Source: Streptococcus oralis
GTDB lineage: Bacteria; Bacillota; Bacilli; Lactobacillales; Streptococcaceae
DNA: 64,000 nucleotides
Direction of reading: 5' to 3'
Assembly (NCBI RefSeq): GCF_022749195.1
Contig: NZ_CP094226.1
Span: 1,080,001-1,144,000, forward strand
Part shown: positions 10,209-20,329 of the stretch, piece by piece
How positions within the stretch are numbered: position 1 is the first letter of the stretch
Layout: every line of letters begins with the position of its first letter
Made by a program: the position numbers and the translations under genes
The notes under the pieces: model-generated
What the model saw: the letters and a program-made list of their open reading frames with translations, nothing else
Databases searched by the model: none
Told to the model about the DNA's origin: nothing

Positions 10209-12525
10209 GCTTGGCTCCTTTCTTAGCTACTTCCTTGTAAAAAGGTTTCTTGCCTTTTTTCTTTTTATCTTTTGATAAGGACTTGCGTTTGTCGTTAGGA
10301 CGTCCCTGTCTTCTCTTGTCCTCTTTTTTGTCCGAACGACGATTTGAACCACGACCTCTGTCACTGCGATTAGACTGTTTCAAGCCTTTTTCAATGACAT
10401 CAAATTCACTTGGGATATAAGAGAAGTCAATCTCACCTGTCATCTTATCCGCTCTTTCAACGCGAATACGAATCTGCTGTCCCACGCGGAAAGTTATGCC
10501 TGATTTCTCCCCACGGAGTGTCAAATCCCGTTCATTGAAATGATAAAATTCAGGTAGATTGGTGATGTGAATCAAGCCTTCAACTGTATTCAGCAATTCG
10601 ACAAAGAGACCGAACTTAACAATGCTGGATACAACCGCATCGTACTCTTCTCCCACGTATTCTTCCATGTACTCAGCCTTTTTCATAGCTTCGACTTCAC
10701 GCTCTGCCTCGATGGCACGGCGCTCACGGTTGGAAGACTGGGTCGCAATCTCTGGAATCACTTGCTCAAAATGCTCTGCTATTTCCATGGAACGCCCATA
10801 GTCACGAATCATCCGGTGAACAAGGAGGTCAGGATAACGGCGAATCGGGCTGGTAAAGTGAGTGTAATAGTCTGCCGCTAGTCCATAGTGGCCGTGATTA
10901 TGCTCTGAATAGCGAGCCTGCTGCATAGAACGGAGAAGCATCACGGACAATACATCCGCATAGGGTTCTCCCTCAACAGCACGCATGATGTCTTGGAGCG
11001 CCTCTTGGCTAATCTCACTAGCCGTCCCATAAATTCGTAAACCAAAGCTCGAAGCGTAATCAATAAACTTCTGAACTTTTTCAGCCTTGGGCTCCTCGTG
11101 GATTCGATAAATGAAAGGTAGATCCAGCTTGCTAAAGTGCTCGGCAACCGTTTCATTAGCAATCAACATGAAGGACTCAATCATCCTCTCAGCAATGCCA
11201 CGTTGGCGAAGAACGATATCCACAGGCTTACCTTTTTTATCCACCAAGATCTTAGCTTCACTGGTATCAAAGTTAAGGGCACCACGTTTCTCACGCATGC
11301 TTTCTAGCCTTTCATGGAGCTTGGCCATGAGTTCGATACTTGGAACAATTTTCTTAAACTCTTGTCTCTTTTTCTCGTCACCAGCTAGGATATCATTAAC
11401 AGCGCTATAGGTCATACGGAAACTTGTCTTGATAACCGTTTGGGTAATAGTGTAATGAACCACACGACCATGTTTATCAATTTCCATAATGGCAGACTGG
11501 GTCAAGCGATCGACTTGAGGATTGAGCGAGCAAATGCCGTTTGACAAACGCTCTGGAAGCATTGGGACCACACGGTCTGTCACGTAGACAGAAGTCGCGC
11601 GGTTAAGGGCTTCCTTGTCGAGGGCAGAACCCTCAATCACGTAGTAGGAAACATCCGCGATGTGAACTCCGAGTTCCATATTGCCATTCTTTAAAGGCTT
11701 GATGTGTACCGCATCGTCCAAGTCCTTGGCATCCGCACCGTCAATGGTAAAGGTGATTTCATCTCTCAGGTCCAGACGACCTTCCATATCCTTTTGAGAC
11801 GGAGCTTCTGGCACACTTTCTGCCTCCTTGAGAACAGCTTCTGGAAATTCTGAGACAATATCCATGGATTCCAAGACTTCAAGAACGTCAATCCCGGCAT
11901 CAGTCGAGTGTCCCACCACGTCCAGCACACTAGCGACAAAGAAATCATGTTTCTTACTTGGGTATTTGTCGATAAAGACCTTGAGAACTTCAGTACCTTC
12001 CAACTTGATAGCTGGTTTCTTCACATAGATTGGCTGGCTGATTTTCTGATTTTTTGAACGGATGTAGCCCGCATACTTGGGCTTTTCCTGATCCAGAACG
12101 ATTTGGCCGACAACGGTTGTCAGGCTGTGTTCTAGGATATCAATAATTTTGGCTTCTGCTGCCGTTCCCTTATTACGGTCAGCAACTTTCTTAATGACTA
12201 CCTCAACGGTATCGCCATCAATAGCATAGTTGACATCGTTTTTTCCTACAAAAAGGTCGTCCTCTTCGCCTTCTAGACTGACAAAGCCAAAGCCGTTTTT
12301 ATGGGCATGAAAAATCCCTTTGAGGGTAATTTCATGTTTCTTCTTTTGGTCCAGACATAAGCTACCATCATCTTCAAAACGAATCTGGTGCTTTCTTTCC
12401 ATCAGAGACAGAGTTTTAATCAACTCACGGAAATCCTTGGATCCATCCTTTCCGAGAGCCTGAGCTAGGTCATTTACCGTCACTCGCCCCTTCTCTTGCA
12501 AATATTCTTTGATTTTATCTTTCAT
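10171..12525 (-). CDS. rnr: Ribonuclease R (VacB)
   Basis: Processive 3'-5' exoribonuclease that digests structured RNA and stalled messages. In its 784 residues an N-terminal helix-turn-helix region ([24 protein letters not shown]) is followed by cold-shock domains ([15 protein letters not shown]), the RNB catalytic domain with the acidic metal cluster in [17 protein letters not shown] near residue 265, and a C-terminal S1 domain ([22 protein letters not shown]). The tail is a long Lys/Arg-rich extension (from about residue 730). ATG 12525 is followed by the 38-base overlap with smpB at the other end. Confidence 0.96.
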   Translation of the reverse strand: MKDKIKEYLQEKGRVTVNDLAQALGKDGSKDFRELIKTLSLMERKHQIRFEDDGSLCLDQKKKHEITLKGIFHAHKNGFGFVSLEGEEDDLFVGKNDVNYAIDGDTVEVVIKKVADRNKGTAAEAKIIDILEHSLTTVVGQIVLDQEKPKYAGYIRSKNQKISQPIYVKKPAIKLEGTEVLKVFIDKYPSKKHDFFVASVLDVVGHSTDAGIDVLEVLESMDIVSEFPEAVLKEAESVPEAPSQKDMEGRLDLRDEITFTIDGADAKDLDDAVHIKPLKNGNMELGVHIADVSYYVIEGSALDKEALNRATSVYVTDRVVPMLPERLSNGICSLNPQVDRLTQSAIMEIDKHGRVVHYTITQTVIKTSFRMTYSAVNDILAGDEKKRQEFKKIVPSIELMAKLHERLESMREKRGALNFDTSEAKILVDKKGKPVDIVLRQRGIAERMIESFMLIANETVAEHFSKLDLPFIYRIHEEPKAEKVQKFIDYASSFGLRIYGTASEISQEALQDIMRAVEGEPYADVLSVMLLRSMQQARYSEHNHGHYGLAADYYTHFTSPIRRYPDLLVHRMIRDYGRSMEIAEHFEQVIPEIATQSSNRERRAIEAEREVEAMKKAEYMEEYVGEEYDAVVSSIVKFGLFVELLNTVEGLIHITNLPEFYHFNERDLTLRGEKSGITFRVGQQIRIRVERADKMTGEIDFSYIPSEFDVIEKGLKQSNRSDRGRGSNRRSDKKEDKRRQGRPNDKRKSLSKDKKKKGKKPFYKEVAKKGAKHGKGRGKGRRTK

Positions 12526-12583
12526 GTTTTCTTTCTAGACTTTTTAATTTTCTTTTACTGTAAGACCTTCTCAAACATCATTT

Positions 12584-12691
12584 AATACTCAATAAAAATC
12601 AAAGAGCAAACTAGAAAGCTAGGCGCAGGCAGTACTTGAGTACGACAAGCCAACGCTGACGTGGTTTGAATTTGATTTTTGAAGAGTATAA
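12584..12691. repeat. BOX-type intergenic repeat (boxA-boxC, no boxB)
   Basis: About 108 bases between rnr and secG. The left part (ATACTCAATAAAAATCAAAG ... GCAAACTAGAAAGCTAGGCG) matches my memory of pneumococcal boxA and the right part (ACGCTGACGTGGTTTGAA ... GAAGAGTATA) matches boxC; the boxB module is absent. The ends form an inverted repeat (TACTC..., ...GAGTA), so the transcript would fold into a long hairpin. A small T-rich terminator-like dyad for secG follows at 12692-12712. BOX elements are non-autonomous repeats of mitis-group streptococci. Confidence 0.85.
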
Positions 12692-12728
12692 AAATAAAAA
12701 TAGGCTAAGACCTAGTCCTGCCCATTTC

Positions 12729-12962
12729 TTATCTACTTGATAATACCGTCAATGCTAAGGCAATGGCTAGCCAGAAAAAGACTAAAATACCTGTCAAACG
12801 TTGCATCACAGCTTCAAAACCACGCGCTTTACTACGTTCAAACAAATCACCTGAGCTGGCATCAAATACATTGCTGGATTGGTTCTTAGTTGGTTGCATG
12901 AAAATCGCAATCACAATCACAACAGATAATACTAATAAAATGGTTAATAATAGGTTATACAT
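12729..12962 (-). CDS. secG: Preprotein translocase subunit SecG
   Basis: Small accessory subunit of the SecYEG channel. The 77-residue protein has two hydrophobic segments (residues 3-22 and 55-74) flanking the polar loop FMQPTKNQSSNVFDASSGDLFER typical of SecG. It is the last gene of the ybeY-to-secG run, 39 bases after rpmG. A secG-rnr neighbourhood is common in Firmicutes; here the BOX repeat separates them. Confidence 0.93.
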   Translation of the reverse strand: MYNLLLTILLVLSVVIVIAIFMQPTKNQSSNVFDASSGDLFERSKARGFEAVMQRLTGILVFFWLAIALALTVLSSR

Positions 12963-13001
12963 ATCAAACTCCTTAAAATCCCTATTATTTTACCATAAAT
13001 T

Positions 13002-13151
13002 CTACTTAGATTCAAGATGTAAAGTTACTTTTCTTTCCTTTGGACAATATTTTAACACCTCAATCTTGTCTGGATGGGTTTTGGAGTTCTTACTGGTTAG
13101 ATAATTCATGCTGCCACAAGAGGAGCACTTGAGATTGATTTTTACTCGCAC
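13002..13151 (-). CDS. rpmG: Ribosomal protein L33 (CxxC-containing form)
   Basis: A 49-residue L33 of the 50S subunit. It begins with GTG at 13151, which shares its first base with the TAG stop of pmrA (TAGTG), so translation is coupled; an AAAGGAAA site lies upstream. The product starts [20 protein letters not shown] and contains [17 protein letters not shown]. One zinc-ligand pair (CSSC) is intact but the second is reduced to a single Cys (YCPK), so zinc binding may be partial. Confidence 0.93.
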   Translation of the reverse strand: MRVKINLKCSSCGSMNYLTSKNSKTHPDKIEVLKYCPKERKVTLHLESK

Positions 13152-14350
13152 TAGATTTCCTTTACTTTTAATAATGATCTAAATTGCACTAAGTTACATA
13201 AACAACTGAAAGCCACACAGGCTGCTGTCGCATAAAAGACAGCATGGTAGCCCAAATATCCTGCAACTGCGGATCCCGCCATAGGTCCAATCACTCCACC
13301 GAGGTAAAAAAAGACTTGGTTGAAGGCGAAAATCCTTGAAATACCTGATTTCGGAGTCATTTTGCTAAGAAGGGCATTAACTCCCGGTATGAGAGCACCT
13401 GTTCCCAAACCAAAGAGAAAACGATACAAGCCAAGTTGAAGGGGGCTGGTCGCATGGGCACAAAGAAGGTAAATGATGACGGAATAAATCTGCGCTGCAA
13501 CTAACAATCTATGATTCCCTACCTTATCGCCAAGTTTTCCTAGAATTCCAGCACTCATCATGCTAGAAAATCCCATGCTGGATACGATCAATCCTGATAC
13601 AAAGAGGAGATTCTCAGTCTGCCCTAAGTCCCGCACATAGAGAGCTAGAATGGGGCCAATTGATTGAGCTGAAAATTGAATGACGAAGCTCGTCAAAAAT
13701 AGATTCACTAAAAGCCTAGGATACTTGAAAGCAGAAAATACTTCTTTCGTTGGGATAGCCTTCTCCTTAGCCACTGGCTGAAAATCTTCCTTGATAAAGA
13801 AAATGGTTAGGATTGCAGCTAAAAATAAGAAAGAACCTACCAATAAAAAGACATTACGAATGCCAAAAATTTCAGCAATAAAGCCTCCAACAAAGGGACC
13901 CGTCAGTGTTCCTGCAACAACACCTGTAGATAGAGTCCCCAGAGCCGCTCCAGACTTATCTTTCGGTACCTGACTAGCAATCAAGGCCGTTGCATTGGGG
14001 ACAAAACCAGTAAATACACCATTGAGCAAGCGCAAAAAGAGTAGCCAATAGATATTTGGCACAAAGGCCAAACCTCCCATGGTAATGGTCATGGCAAGAC
14101 CTGCTCGAATCATCATGGGCTTTCGACCATATTTGTCAGCAAGAATACCCCAGATGGGAGAAACTAGAGCTGCTGAAACAGCGGAAACTGAGATGGCTAA
14201 TCCAGCATAAAAAGCAACTTGGTCCCCTTCAATTCCCAACTGTTCTACAAAGATAGGCATGAAAGGAACGACCAAGGAAATGCTGGCGCCCGTTAGAAAA
14301 CTACCAAACCAGGCGACACGAAGATTCTCTTTCCAACTAATCTCTTGCAC
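13151..14350 (-). CDS. pmrA: MFS multidrug efflux transporter PmrA
   Basis: Major facilitator antiporter linked in pneumococcus to export of fluoroquinolones and dyes. About 12 membrane segments. The MFS loop-2/3 motif [20 protein letters not shown] is near residue 70, and the antiporter motif C region [18 protein letters not shown] is near 150. The start is GTG 14350 (read [16 protein letters not shown]): it has GGAGG eight bases upstream and matches the N-terminus remembered for pneumococcal PmrA, whereas the longer frame begins with an upstream TTG inside coaE. 399 residues. It overlaps the end of coaE by 14 bases. Confidence 0.9.
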   Translation of the reverse strand: MQEISWKENLRVAWFGSFLTGASISLVVPFMPIFVEQLGIEGDQVAFYAGLAISVSAVSAALVSPIWGILADKYGRKPMMIRAGLAMTITMGGLAFVPNIYWLLFLRLLNGVFTGFVPNATALIASQVPKDKSGAALGTLSTGVVAGTLTGPFVGGFIAEIFGIRNVFLLVGSFLFLAAILTIFFIKEDFQPVAKEKAIPTKEVFSAFKYPRLLVNLFLTSFVIQFSAQSIGPILALYVRDLGQTENLLFVSGLIVSSMGFSSMMSAGILGKLGDKVGNHRLLVAAQIYSVIIYLLCAHATSPLQLGLYRFLFGLGTGALIPGVNALLSKMTPKSGISRIFAFNQVFFYLGGVIGPMAGSAVAGYLGYHAVFYATAACVAFSCLCNLVQFRSLLKVKEI

Positions 14351-14942
14351 AGCTATCGCCTCCTTCAAGTAACTTCACTACTTGAGCCACAAGCTGATCA
14401 CGACTGCCATTATTATCTAATATATGGCTTGCCAATTTTTTCTTTTCTTCTAAAGACCACTGGGCAGCCAAACGGGACTCAGCTACTTCCATAGAAAGAT
14501 GATCCCGTTTCATGAAACGTTCCACCTGAACATCTCGGTCCACATAGACCAGCCACGTTTCATCAAACCAGTTGGCGTAGTCCTGTTCAAAAAGCAGGGG
14601 AATATCCATGAAAAAAATCGCTTCTGTCTGGGCTAACTGGTCTCTCAGTGCAGCCAATTCCTCACGAATAATTTCCCCTTGGGTTTGCTTAGACCATTCT
14701 CGTTCCTCAGGATTTGAAAAGATGAGACTAGCCAGAAGAGGGCGATTAAGTTCTCCATTTTCAAGGATGATTTCCTGTCCAAAGTGCTGAACTAAGAGCT
14801 GATAAAGACGACCACCAGGTTTCTGTAGTTGGTGGACGACTGCGTCAGCATCCACCACTTGAAAGCCTTGCTCTCTTAGGAAATTTGTCACAGTTGATTT
14901 ACCAGAGGCAATTCCTCCTGTGATTCCAATGATTTTCCCCAT
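14337..14942 (-). CDS. coaE: Dephospho-CoA kinase
   Basis: Catalyses the last step of coenzyme A synthesis, phosphorylation of the 3'-hydroxyl of dephospho-CoA. 201 residues with the P-loop GITGGIASGKSTV at residues 5-17, the substrate segment DADAVVHQLQKPGG near 35, and the lid region VYVDRDVQVERFMKRDHLS. ATG 14942 was chosen over a longer frame because it overlaps the mutM stop as TGATG and has a GGAGGG site. mutM and coaE are neighbours in many lactic-acid bacteria. Confidence 0.95.
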   Translation of the reverse strand: MGKIIGITGGIASGKSTVTNFLREQGFQVVDADAVVHQLQKPGGRLYQLLVQHFGQEIILENGELNRPLLASLIFSNPEEREWSKQTQGEIIREELAALRDQLAQTEAIFFMDIPLLFEQDYANWFDETWLVYVDRDVQVERFMKRDHLSMEVAESRLAAQWSLEEKKKLASHILDNNGSRDQLVAQVVKLLEGGDSCARD

Positions 14943-15766
14943 CAGTCCCTCCTTTGACACTGAGGACAAAAATGAGTTCCTCGTCCACCGAGCTGGAACT
15001 TCTCAATCACTGTCCCACAGCGGGAACATGCTTGTCCAGTCTTATCATAGACCTGATGGAAGTCCTGCATGGTTCCATCTTCCCCAAAGGCATTGGTATA
15101 GGTCCGAATGGTTGACCCCCCTTTTTCAACAGCCTGACCCAAAACAGCAATGGTCTGGTCATGAATTGCTTTCGCTTTCTTTGCTGTCAAACTTTGAGAA
15201 GGCCTAGCTGGATGGACCTGAGCTCGCCAGAGAACCTCATCCACATAGATATTTCCAAGACCAGCTACCAAGGTTTGGTCTAGAAGGTGGGATTTGATAG
15301 GCTTTTTAGATTTGGCTAGGGCAGCTTGGAAGGACTGCAAATCAAAATCCTGCTCTATTGGCTCCGGCCCTAGTTTTTTAGAAACAAAGTAAGCTTCCAA
15401 TAGGTCGGGTGCCAACAGTTCCATGGTACCAAACTTGCGTACATCCTCATACACAAGAGTACCGCCATCCTCAAAATGGAAGAAAACATGGGCATGCTTG
15501 CGTTCTGGAACTTGGTCCGGATAGTAAAAATACTTTCCCTCCATTCGCAGATGTGAAATCAAGACCTTGTTTGTCAGGTAAAAAAGCAAATATTTTCCAC
15601 GACGCCCCATTGACTCGATAATCTGACCAGGTACTTCCCTTTGAAACTCTTCCAAATCCGTCTTAATCATCTTGGGATAACGAATTTCTATACTCGAAAT
15701 CTTCTTTCCTATAATCAATTTTTCTAAGCCACGACGAACCGTTTCAACCTCAGGTAATTCAGGCAT
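14942..15766 (-). CDS. mutM: Formamidopyrimidine-DNA glycosylase
   Basis: Base-excision repair enzyme that removes 8-oxoguanine and nicks the abasic site. 274 residues. The start at ATG 15766 is forced by chemistry: the mature N-terminus must be [12 protein letters not shown], because Pro2 is the nucleophile and Glu3 catalytic. The helix-two-turn-helix ([20 protein letters not shown]) is near residue 165 and the C-terminal zinc finger has [10 protein letters not shown] ... HFCPQCQ. An upstream in-frame extension to 15808 is therefore rejected. It is co-transcribed with coaE and era. Confidence 0.96.
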   Translation of the reverse strand: MPELPEVETVRRGLEKLIIGKKISSIEIRYPKMIKTDLEEFQREVPGQIIESMGRRGKYLLFYLTNKVLISHLRMEGKYFYYPDQVPERKHAHVFFHFEDGGTLVYEDVRKFGTMELLAPDLLEAYFVSKKLGPEPIEQDFDLQSFQAALAKSKKPIKSHLLDQTLVAGLGNIYVDEVLWRAQVHPARPSQSLTAKKAKAIHDQTIAVLGQAVEKGGSTIRTYTNAFGEDGTMQDFHQVYDKTGQACSRCGTVIEKFQLGGRGTHFCPQCQRRD

Positions 15767-15814
15767 AGTTCCTCCTTCTGTAAAAACAAGAAGCAGGCAT
15801 GAGCCCACCTCTAC

Positions 15815-16714
15815 TTAGTATTCTTTTTCATTATACCCAAAGTCTGCCAAATCTAGCTTTTTATCACGCCAGTTTTTCTTGACCTTGACCCAAGTTTCTA
15901 GGAAAACCTTATCCCCTAGCATGAGTTCGATATCACGACGGGCCATGGTCCCAATCTTCTTAAGCATGGCGCCACCTTTACCGATGATGATACCTTTTTG
16001 ACTATCACGCTCGACCATGATGGTTGCACGGATATGAACCTTGTCTGTCTCTTCATCACGCTTCATGGAGTCAACTACCACTGCAACTGAGTGAGGAATC
16101 TCTTCTCGAGTTAGGTGCAAGACTTTCTCACGAATCATCTCTGAAACCAAGAAACGCTCAGGATGATCTGTGATTTGATCAGCTGGGAAATACTGGAACC
16201 CTTCCTCAAGATTTTCACTGAGAATGTCAATTAAACGAGAAACGTTATTTCCCTGAAGGGCTGAGATAGGAACAATTTCCTTAAAGTCCATCTGGTTACG
16301 GAAATCATCAATCTGAGCCAAGAGCTGATCAGGATGAACCTTATCAATCTTATTCACCACCAGAATCACAGGAACCTTGGCAGCTTTCAGACGCTCGATA
16401 ATCATATCGTCGCCCTTACCACGTGGCTCATCAGCTGGCACCATGAATAGAACAGTATCCACTTCACGCAGAGTACTATAGGCAGATTCCACCATGAAAT
16501 CTCCAAGGGCTGTTTTAGGCTTGTGTATCCCTGGTGTGTCGATAAAGACGATTTGCTCCTTATCAGTCGTGTAAATTCCCATGATTTTGTTGCGCGTTGT
16601 CTGCGCCTTGTCACTCATGATGGCAATCTTTTGCCCCATAACGTGATTTAAAAAAGTTGACTTCCCAACATTGGGACGTCCTAAAATGGCTACAAAGCCT
16701 GATTTAAATGTCAT
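15815..16714 (-). CDS. era: GTPase Era
   Basis: Essential GTPase that binds the 3' end of 16S rRNA in 30S assembly. The G1 motif GRPNVGKST is at residues 12-20, with DTPG (G3), NKIDKV (G4) and SALQG (G5). The C-terminal KH domain carries [15 protein letters not shown] near residue 240. At 299 residues it is full length. It sits between dgkA and mutM, and ybeY, another 16S maturation factor, is two genes upstream. Confidence 0.97.
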   Translation of the reverse strand: MTFKSGFVAILGRPNVGKSTFLNHVMGQKIAIMSDKAQTTRNKIMGIYTTDKEQIVFIDTPGIHKPKTALGDFMVESAYSTLREVDTVLFMVPADEPRGKGDDMIIERLKAAKVPVILVVNKIDKVHPDQLLAQIDDFRNQMDFKEIVPISALQGNNVSRLIDILSENLEEGFQYFPADQITDHPERFLVSEMIREKVLHLTREEIPHSVAVVVDSMKRDEETDKVHIRATIMVERDSQKGIIIGKGGAMLKKIGTMARRDIELMLGDKVFLETWVKVKKNWRDKKLDLADFGYNEKEY

Positions 16715-16730
16715 AATTTCCTCTTATTGT

Positions 16731-17126
16731 TTAAAATAGTATATCCCAAATACGTGGGAGAAAGATAAGTGCACCAATCACTGCAGCAAGAAGGGAAACC
16801 ACAAGTACGGCACCAGCTGCCATATCCTTGGCTTTCTTAGCTAACATAGAAAAGTGATAGTGACTGGCTAGATCCACCACATTTTCAATAGCAGAGTTAA
16901 TAATTTCAAAGGCTACTACCAAGAAAATGCTCATTAGGAGAAAGAGCCATTCAATCCGTGACACCTGAAAAACAAAACCTGCAAGGATGACCACTAGAGC
17001 TGTCACTGCATGTTTTCGCATATTGCGTTCTTCCTTGAAAGCAGTCAGAATTCCTGTAAGGGCAAATTCTAAACTGGATACCAGGTCACGATTTTTCCAT
17101 TTTCGTTTATTGTCTTGTGAGTCCAT
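16731..17126 (-). CDS. dgkA: Undecaprenol/diacylglycerol kinase
   Basis: Small trimeric membrane kinase; the Gram-positive form phosphorylates undecaprenol and so recycles the cell-wall lipid carrier. 131 residues with three membrane segments and the signature [17 protein letters not shown] near residue 75 that binds ATP and metal. The start overlaps the 3' end of ybeY by 20 bases and has a poor ribosome site, which suggests coupling. It precedes era. Confidence 0.93.
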   Translation of the reverse strand: MDSQDNKRKWKNRDLVSSLEFALTGILTAFKEERNMRKHAVTALVVILAGFVFQVSRIEWLFLLMSIFLVVAFEIINSAIENVVDLASHYHFSMLAKKAKDMAAGAVLVVSLLAAVIGALIFLPRIWDILF

Positions 17127-17604
17127 AGGCTGTCAAAATTTCTTCTTGTAAACCGAACATCTCCGCTTCTTCTTCCGGAGTGTAGTGATCGTAGCCGTTA
17201 ATGTGTAAAAAGCCGTGTACTGCCAAGAAGCCCATCTCACGCTCAAAGCTGTGGCCATATTCCTCAGCCTGCTCATGAGCCTTATCGATAGAGATGAACA
17301 GTTCCCCAATATAAGCATCAAACTCAGACATCATCTCTGCCAATTCAGGATTTTCAAGCAAATCCTCTTCGTCAAAGGCAATATCCAACTCTGGTTTATA
17401 CTCAAGGCTGATAACATCTGTCGGACGATCCGTATCACGGTACTCCAGATTGAGTTCGTGGCTACGCTCGTTGGTCACAAAAGTGACTGCCATCTCCTTG
17501 TCTTCTTTTCCTATTTTTTGGGCTGCAAATTCCAAAATTTCTTGGGTTTGGTGCAAGATTTCTTGTGAAACTTGACCAGTTTCATCTACCATTTCAATAT
17601 ACAT
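17107..17604 (-). CDS. ybeY: rRNA maturation endoribonuclease YbeY
   Basis: Metal-dependent RNase involved in 16S rRNA 3' end maturation and ribosome quality control. 165 residues with the zinc motif [11 protein letters not shown] near residue 130 and the conserved [19 protein letters not shown] segment (here [10 protein letters not shown]) near 60. It is the first gene of the run ybeY-dgkA-era-mutM-coaE-pmrA-rpmG-secG. A TATAAT at 17639-17634, preceded by TGG, serves as its promoter, back-to-back with that of pavA. Confidence 0.95.
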   Translation of the reverse strand: MYIEMVDETGQVSQEILHQTQEILEFAAQKIGKEDKEMAVTFVTNERSHELNLEYRDTDRPTDVISLEYKPELDIAFDEEDLLENPELAEMMSEFDAYIGELFISIDKAHEQAEEYGHSFEREMGFLAVHGFLHINGYDHYTPEEEAEMFGLQEEILTAYGLTRQ

Positions 17605-17633
17605 GTACTTCTCGATTCTCTTTACTTGGCTTT

Positions 17634-17678
17634 ATTATACCATATTTCCATGATTTTATTCTACCTTTTTGATATAAT
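17634..17678. promoter_or_regulatory. Divergent promoters of ybeY and pavA
   Basis: The minus strand carries TGG-TATAAT at 17639-17634 for ybeY. The plus strand carries TGATATAAT at 17670-17678 (extended -10) for pavA. The two -10 elements are about 30 bases apart, so the promoters overlap. Confidence 0.6.
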
Positions 17679-17708
17679 ACTATGGAATACAATCACAAGG
17701 AGAGAACG

Positions 17709-19364
17709 ATGTCATTTGACGGATTTTTTTTACACCACATGGTTGAGGAATTGCGAAGCGAGTTGGTCAATGGTCGAATCCAAAAAATCAATCAGCCTTT
17801 TGAACAAGAGTTGGTCTTGCAAATCCGCAGCAATCGCCAAAGCCATCGCCTGCTCCTCTCTGCTCATCCCGTTTTTGGTCGCATCCAGCTGACCCAAACG
17901 ACTTTTGAAAATCCAGCCCAACCTTCTACTTTTATCATGGTTTTGAGAAAGTATTTACAAGGCGCCCTGATTGAGTCAATTGAGCAAGTCGAAAACGACC
18001 GTATCGTGGAAATTACCGTTTCCAATAAAAACGAGATTGGGGACCATATCCAGGCTACCTTGATTATCGAGATTATGGGCAAACACAGCAATATTCTACT
18101 AGTCGATAAAAGCAGCCATAAAATCCTCGAAGTTATCAAACACGTCGGCTTTTCACAAAATAGCTACCGCACCTTACTTCCAGGATCGACCTATATCGCT
18201 CCGCCAAGTACCGAGTCTCTCAATCCATTTACCGTCAAGGATGAAAAGCTCTTTGAAATTCTGCAAACCCAAGAACTAACTGCAAAAAATCTTCAAAGTC
18301 TCTTTCAAGGTCTGGGACGTGATACGGCAAATGAATTGGAAAACATTCTTGTCAGTGATAAACTGTCTACTTTCCGAAACTTTTTCAGTCAAGAAACCAA
18401 GCCATGCTTAACAGAGACTTCCTTCAGCCCAGTTCCTTTTGTAAATCAGGTGGGAGAGCCTTTTGCCAGCCTTTCTGACTTGCTGGACACCTACTATAAG
18501 GACAAGGCTGAACGCGACCGTGTCAAACAGCAAGCCAGCGAACTGATTCGACGTGTTGAAAATGAACTTCAGAAAAATCGACATAAGCTGAAAAAACAAG
18601 AAAAAGAATTACTGGCAACAGACAATGCTGAGGAATTTCGCCAAAAAGGGGAATTGTTGACAACCTTCCTCCACCAAGTGCCTAATGACCAAGATCAGGT
18701 TACCTTGGACAACTACTACACCAATCAACCTATCACCATTGCGCTTGATAAGGCCTTGACTCCCAGTCAGAATGCCCAACGCTATTTTAAGCGTTACCAG
18801 AAACTCAAAGAAGCAGTCAAATACCTGACTGAACTGATCGAAGAAACCAAGGCTACCATTCTTTATTTAGAAAGTGTCGAGACTGTTCTCAATCAAGCTG
18901 GGCTGGAGGAAATCGCTGAAATCCGTGAAGAATTGATCCAAACTGGCTTTATTAGAAGACGCCAACGCGAGAAAATTCAGAAACGCAAAAAACCAGAACA
19001 GTATCTGGCGAGCGATGGCAAGACCATCATCTATGTCGGACGAAACAACCTGCAAAATGAGGAATTGACCTTTAAAATGGCCCGCAAGGAGGAACTTTGG
19101 TTCCATGCCAAGGACATTCCTGGAAGCCACGTCGTCATCTCAGGAAATCTTGCCCCATCTGATGAAGTTAAAACAGATGCGGCCGAACTAGCTGCCTACT
19201 TCTCCAAAGGGCGCTTGTCAAATCTCGTGCAGGTGGATATGATTGAAGTCAAGAAACTCAATAAACCAACTGGTGGCAAACCCGGTTTTGTAACCTACAC
19301 AGGACAAAAGACCCTCCGCGTTACACCAGACCCAGAAAAAATCGCATCTATGAAAAAATCCTGA
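17709..19364 (+). CDS. pavA: NFACT protein RqcH / fibronectin-binding protein PavA
   Basis: Homologue of the eukaryotic Rqc2/NEMF protein. In Firmicutes it binds obstructed 50S subunits and adds C-terminal alanine tails; in pneumococcus the same protein was described as the adhesin PavA, although it lacks a signal peptide, as here. 551 residues: NFACT-N domain (FFLHHMVEELRSELVNGRI), coiled coils around residues 280-420, and the NFACT-R domain with ELWFHAKDIPGSHVVI near 465 and GGKPGFVTYTGQKTLRV near the end. Start at ATG 17709 with AAGGAG upstream; an ATG at 17682 has no such site. A monocistronic unit on the plus strand. Confidence 0.93.
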   Translation: MSFDGFFLHHMVEELRSELVNGRIQKINQPFEQELVLQIRSNRQSHRLLLSAHPVFGRIQLTQTTFENPAQPSTFIMVLRKYLQGALIESIEQVENDRIVEITVSNKNEIGDHIQATLIIEIMGKHSNILLVDKSSHKILEVIKHVGFSQNSYRTLLPGSTYIAPPSTESLNPFTVKDEKLFEILQTQELTAKNLQSLFQGLGRDTANELENILVSDKLSTFRNFFSQETKPCLTETSFSPVPFVNQVGEPFASLSDLLDTYYKDKAERDRVKQQASELIRRVENELQKNRHKLKKQEKELLATDNAEEFRQKGELLTTFLHQVPNDQDQVTLDNYYTNQPITIALDKALTPSQNAQRYFKRYQKLKEAVKYLTELIEETKATILYLESVETVLNQAGLEEIAEIREELIQTGFIRRRQREKIQKRKKPEQYLASDGKTIIYVGRNNLQNEELTFKMARKEELWFHAKDIPGSHVVISGNLAPSDEVKTDAAELAAYFSKGRLSNLVQVDMIEVKKLNKPTGGKPGFVTYTGQKTLRVTPDPEKIASMKKS

Positions 19365-19386
19365 TTTCAAGTGAAATCAGGATTTT
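19355..19386. terminator. Bidirectional terminator between pavA and deoD
   Basis: A perfect 15-bp inverted repeat (AAAATCCTGATTTCA at 19355-19369, TGAAATCAGGATTTT at 19372-19386) with a two-base loop. It begins inside the last codons of pavA and ends 11 bases before the deoD stop, so it can terminate both convergent genes. Confidence 0.9.
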
Positions 19387-19396
19387 CGTTTACATT

Positions 19397-20107
19397 TTAC
19401 TCTGCAATCAAGGTTTCCAAACCAACCTTCATCATATCGGTGAAGGTATTTTGGCGTTCTTCTGCAGTAGTATCTTCATCTGGATTGACCAAGCTATCAG
19501 AAATGGTCATGATAGCAAGGGCATCAACGTGGTGTTGGGCAGCAAGATAGTAAAGGGCTGCTGCTTCCATTTCCACAGCTTTAACTCCCCATTTACCAAG
19601 TTCGATGTTCTTTTCAAAGTAGTTTGAATAAAAGACATCTGATGACAAAACGTTTCCAACGTGGGTGGTCATACCAAGTTCTTTGGCGATATGGTAGGCC
19701 TTGTCAAGCAAATCAAAGCTAGCGATTTGTGGGAAATCATACTGTGGCCAGTCGTTGCGGATGATGTTTGAGTTGGTTGCAGCTGCTTGTGCCAAAACCA
19801 ATTCACGGACGTGGACATCTTCATTCAAAGAACCAGCAGTTCCCACACGGATCAATTTTTTCACACCGTAGTCCACAATCAACTCACGCGCGTAGATCGA
19901 AATGGAAGGCATTCCCATCCCAGTTCCCATGACAGATACACGGTGACCCTTGTAAGTGCCAGTGTAACCAAACATGTTACGCACTTCATTAAAACAAACA
20001 GCATCTTCAAGGAAATTCTCAGCAATAAATTTCGCACGAAGAGGATCCCCAGGAAGAAGAATTTTATCAGCAATTTCACCCTGCTTAGCAGCAATATGGA
20101 TAGACAT
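19397..20107 (-). CDS. deoD: Purine nucleoside phosphorylase, DeoD type
   Basis: Cleaves purine (deoxy)ribonucleosides, including adenosine, with phosphate. 236 residues, hexameric NP-I family: [18 protein letters not shown] at residues 18-36, [17 protein letters not shown] near 65, [12 protein letters not shown] near 178 and the catalytic Asp in [11 protein letters not shown] near 204. The ATG at 20107 ([15 protein letters not shown]) is the family start. Unusually it has no recognisable ribosome site, because a long hairpin ends about 14 bases upstream. A longer frame to 20164 encodes a hydrophobic stretch inside the hairpin and is not credible. Confidence 0.93.
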   Translation of the reverse strand: MSIHIAAKQGEIADKILLPGDPLRAKFIAENFLEDAVCFNEVRNMFGYTGTYKGHRVSVMGTGMGMPSISIYARELIVDYGVKKLIRVGTAGSLNEDVHVRELVLAQAAATNSNIIRNDWPQYDFPQIASFDLLDKAYHIAKELGMTTHVGNVLSSDVFYSNYFEKNIELGKWGVKAVEMEAAALYYLAAQHHVDALAIMTISDSLVNPDEDTTAEERQNTFTDMMKVGLETLIAE

Positions 20108-20121
20108 GTTTAATATATAAA

Positions 20122-20230
20122 GGGCGACAGAGAACAATGTAAAAATAGGAAACTGACGAAGCATCGCAGATGCTAGACAGTTTATCTTTTTTACACAGTT
20201 CTCCGCCCGTATTCAGTTCAACAAATACGG
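20122..20230. repeat. Long imperfect hairpin upstream of deoD
   Basis: Plus-strand GGGCG (20122-20126) pairs with CGCCC (20204-20208). Between them further complementary blocks occur in order: GAGAAC with GTTCTC, TGTAAAAA with TTTTTACA, AAACTG with CAGTTT, and GCATC with GATGC at the apex. A second stem (CCGTATT 20207-20213, AATACGG 20224-20230) directly abuts it. The whole 109-base unit could be a small non-autonomous mobile element like RUP or a MITE, or a structured 5' leader of deoD. I cannot name the family. Confidence 0.65.
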
Positions 20231-20329
20231 TTTACCCATCCTTTCTTTCTTGATTTTAAAATTAAATATTTCACAGAACAATTAGCCCGAGTTTGACTAT
20301 AACTCAGATACTCTGCCTTTCTGTAGTTC

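Noticed and set aside
12540..12725. A small gene in the rnr-secG gap
   Set aside because: The sequence matches boxA and boxC of BOX elements and has no coding frame with a ribosome site.
14350..14368. pmrA start upstream inside coaE
   Set aside because: The upstream codon is TTG with no ribosome site; GTG 14350 has GGAGG and fits the family N-terminus.
20107..20164. Longer deoD start with hydrophobic N-terminus (MLRQFPIF...)
   Set aside because: It lies inside the hairpin and would be a signal peptide on a cytosolic enzyme; the family start MSIHIAAK is downstream.
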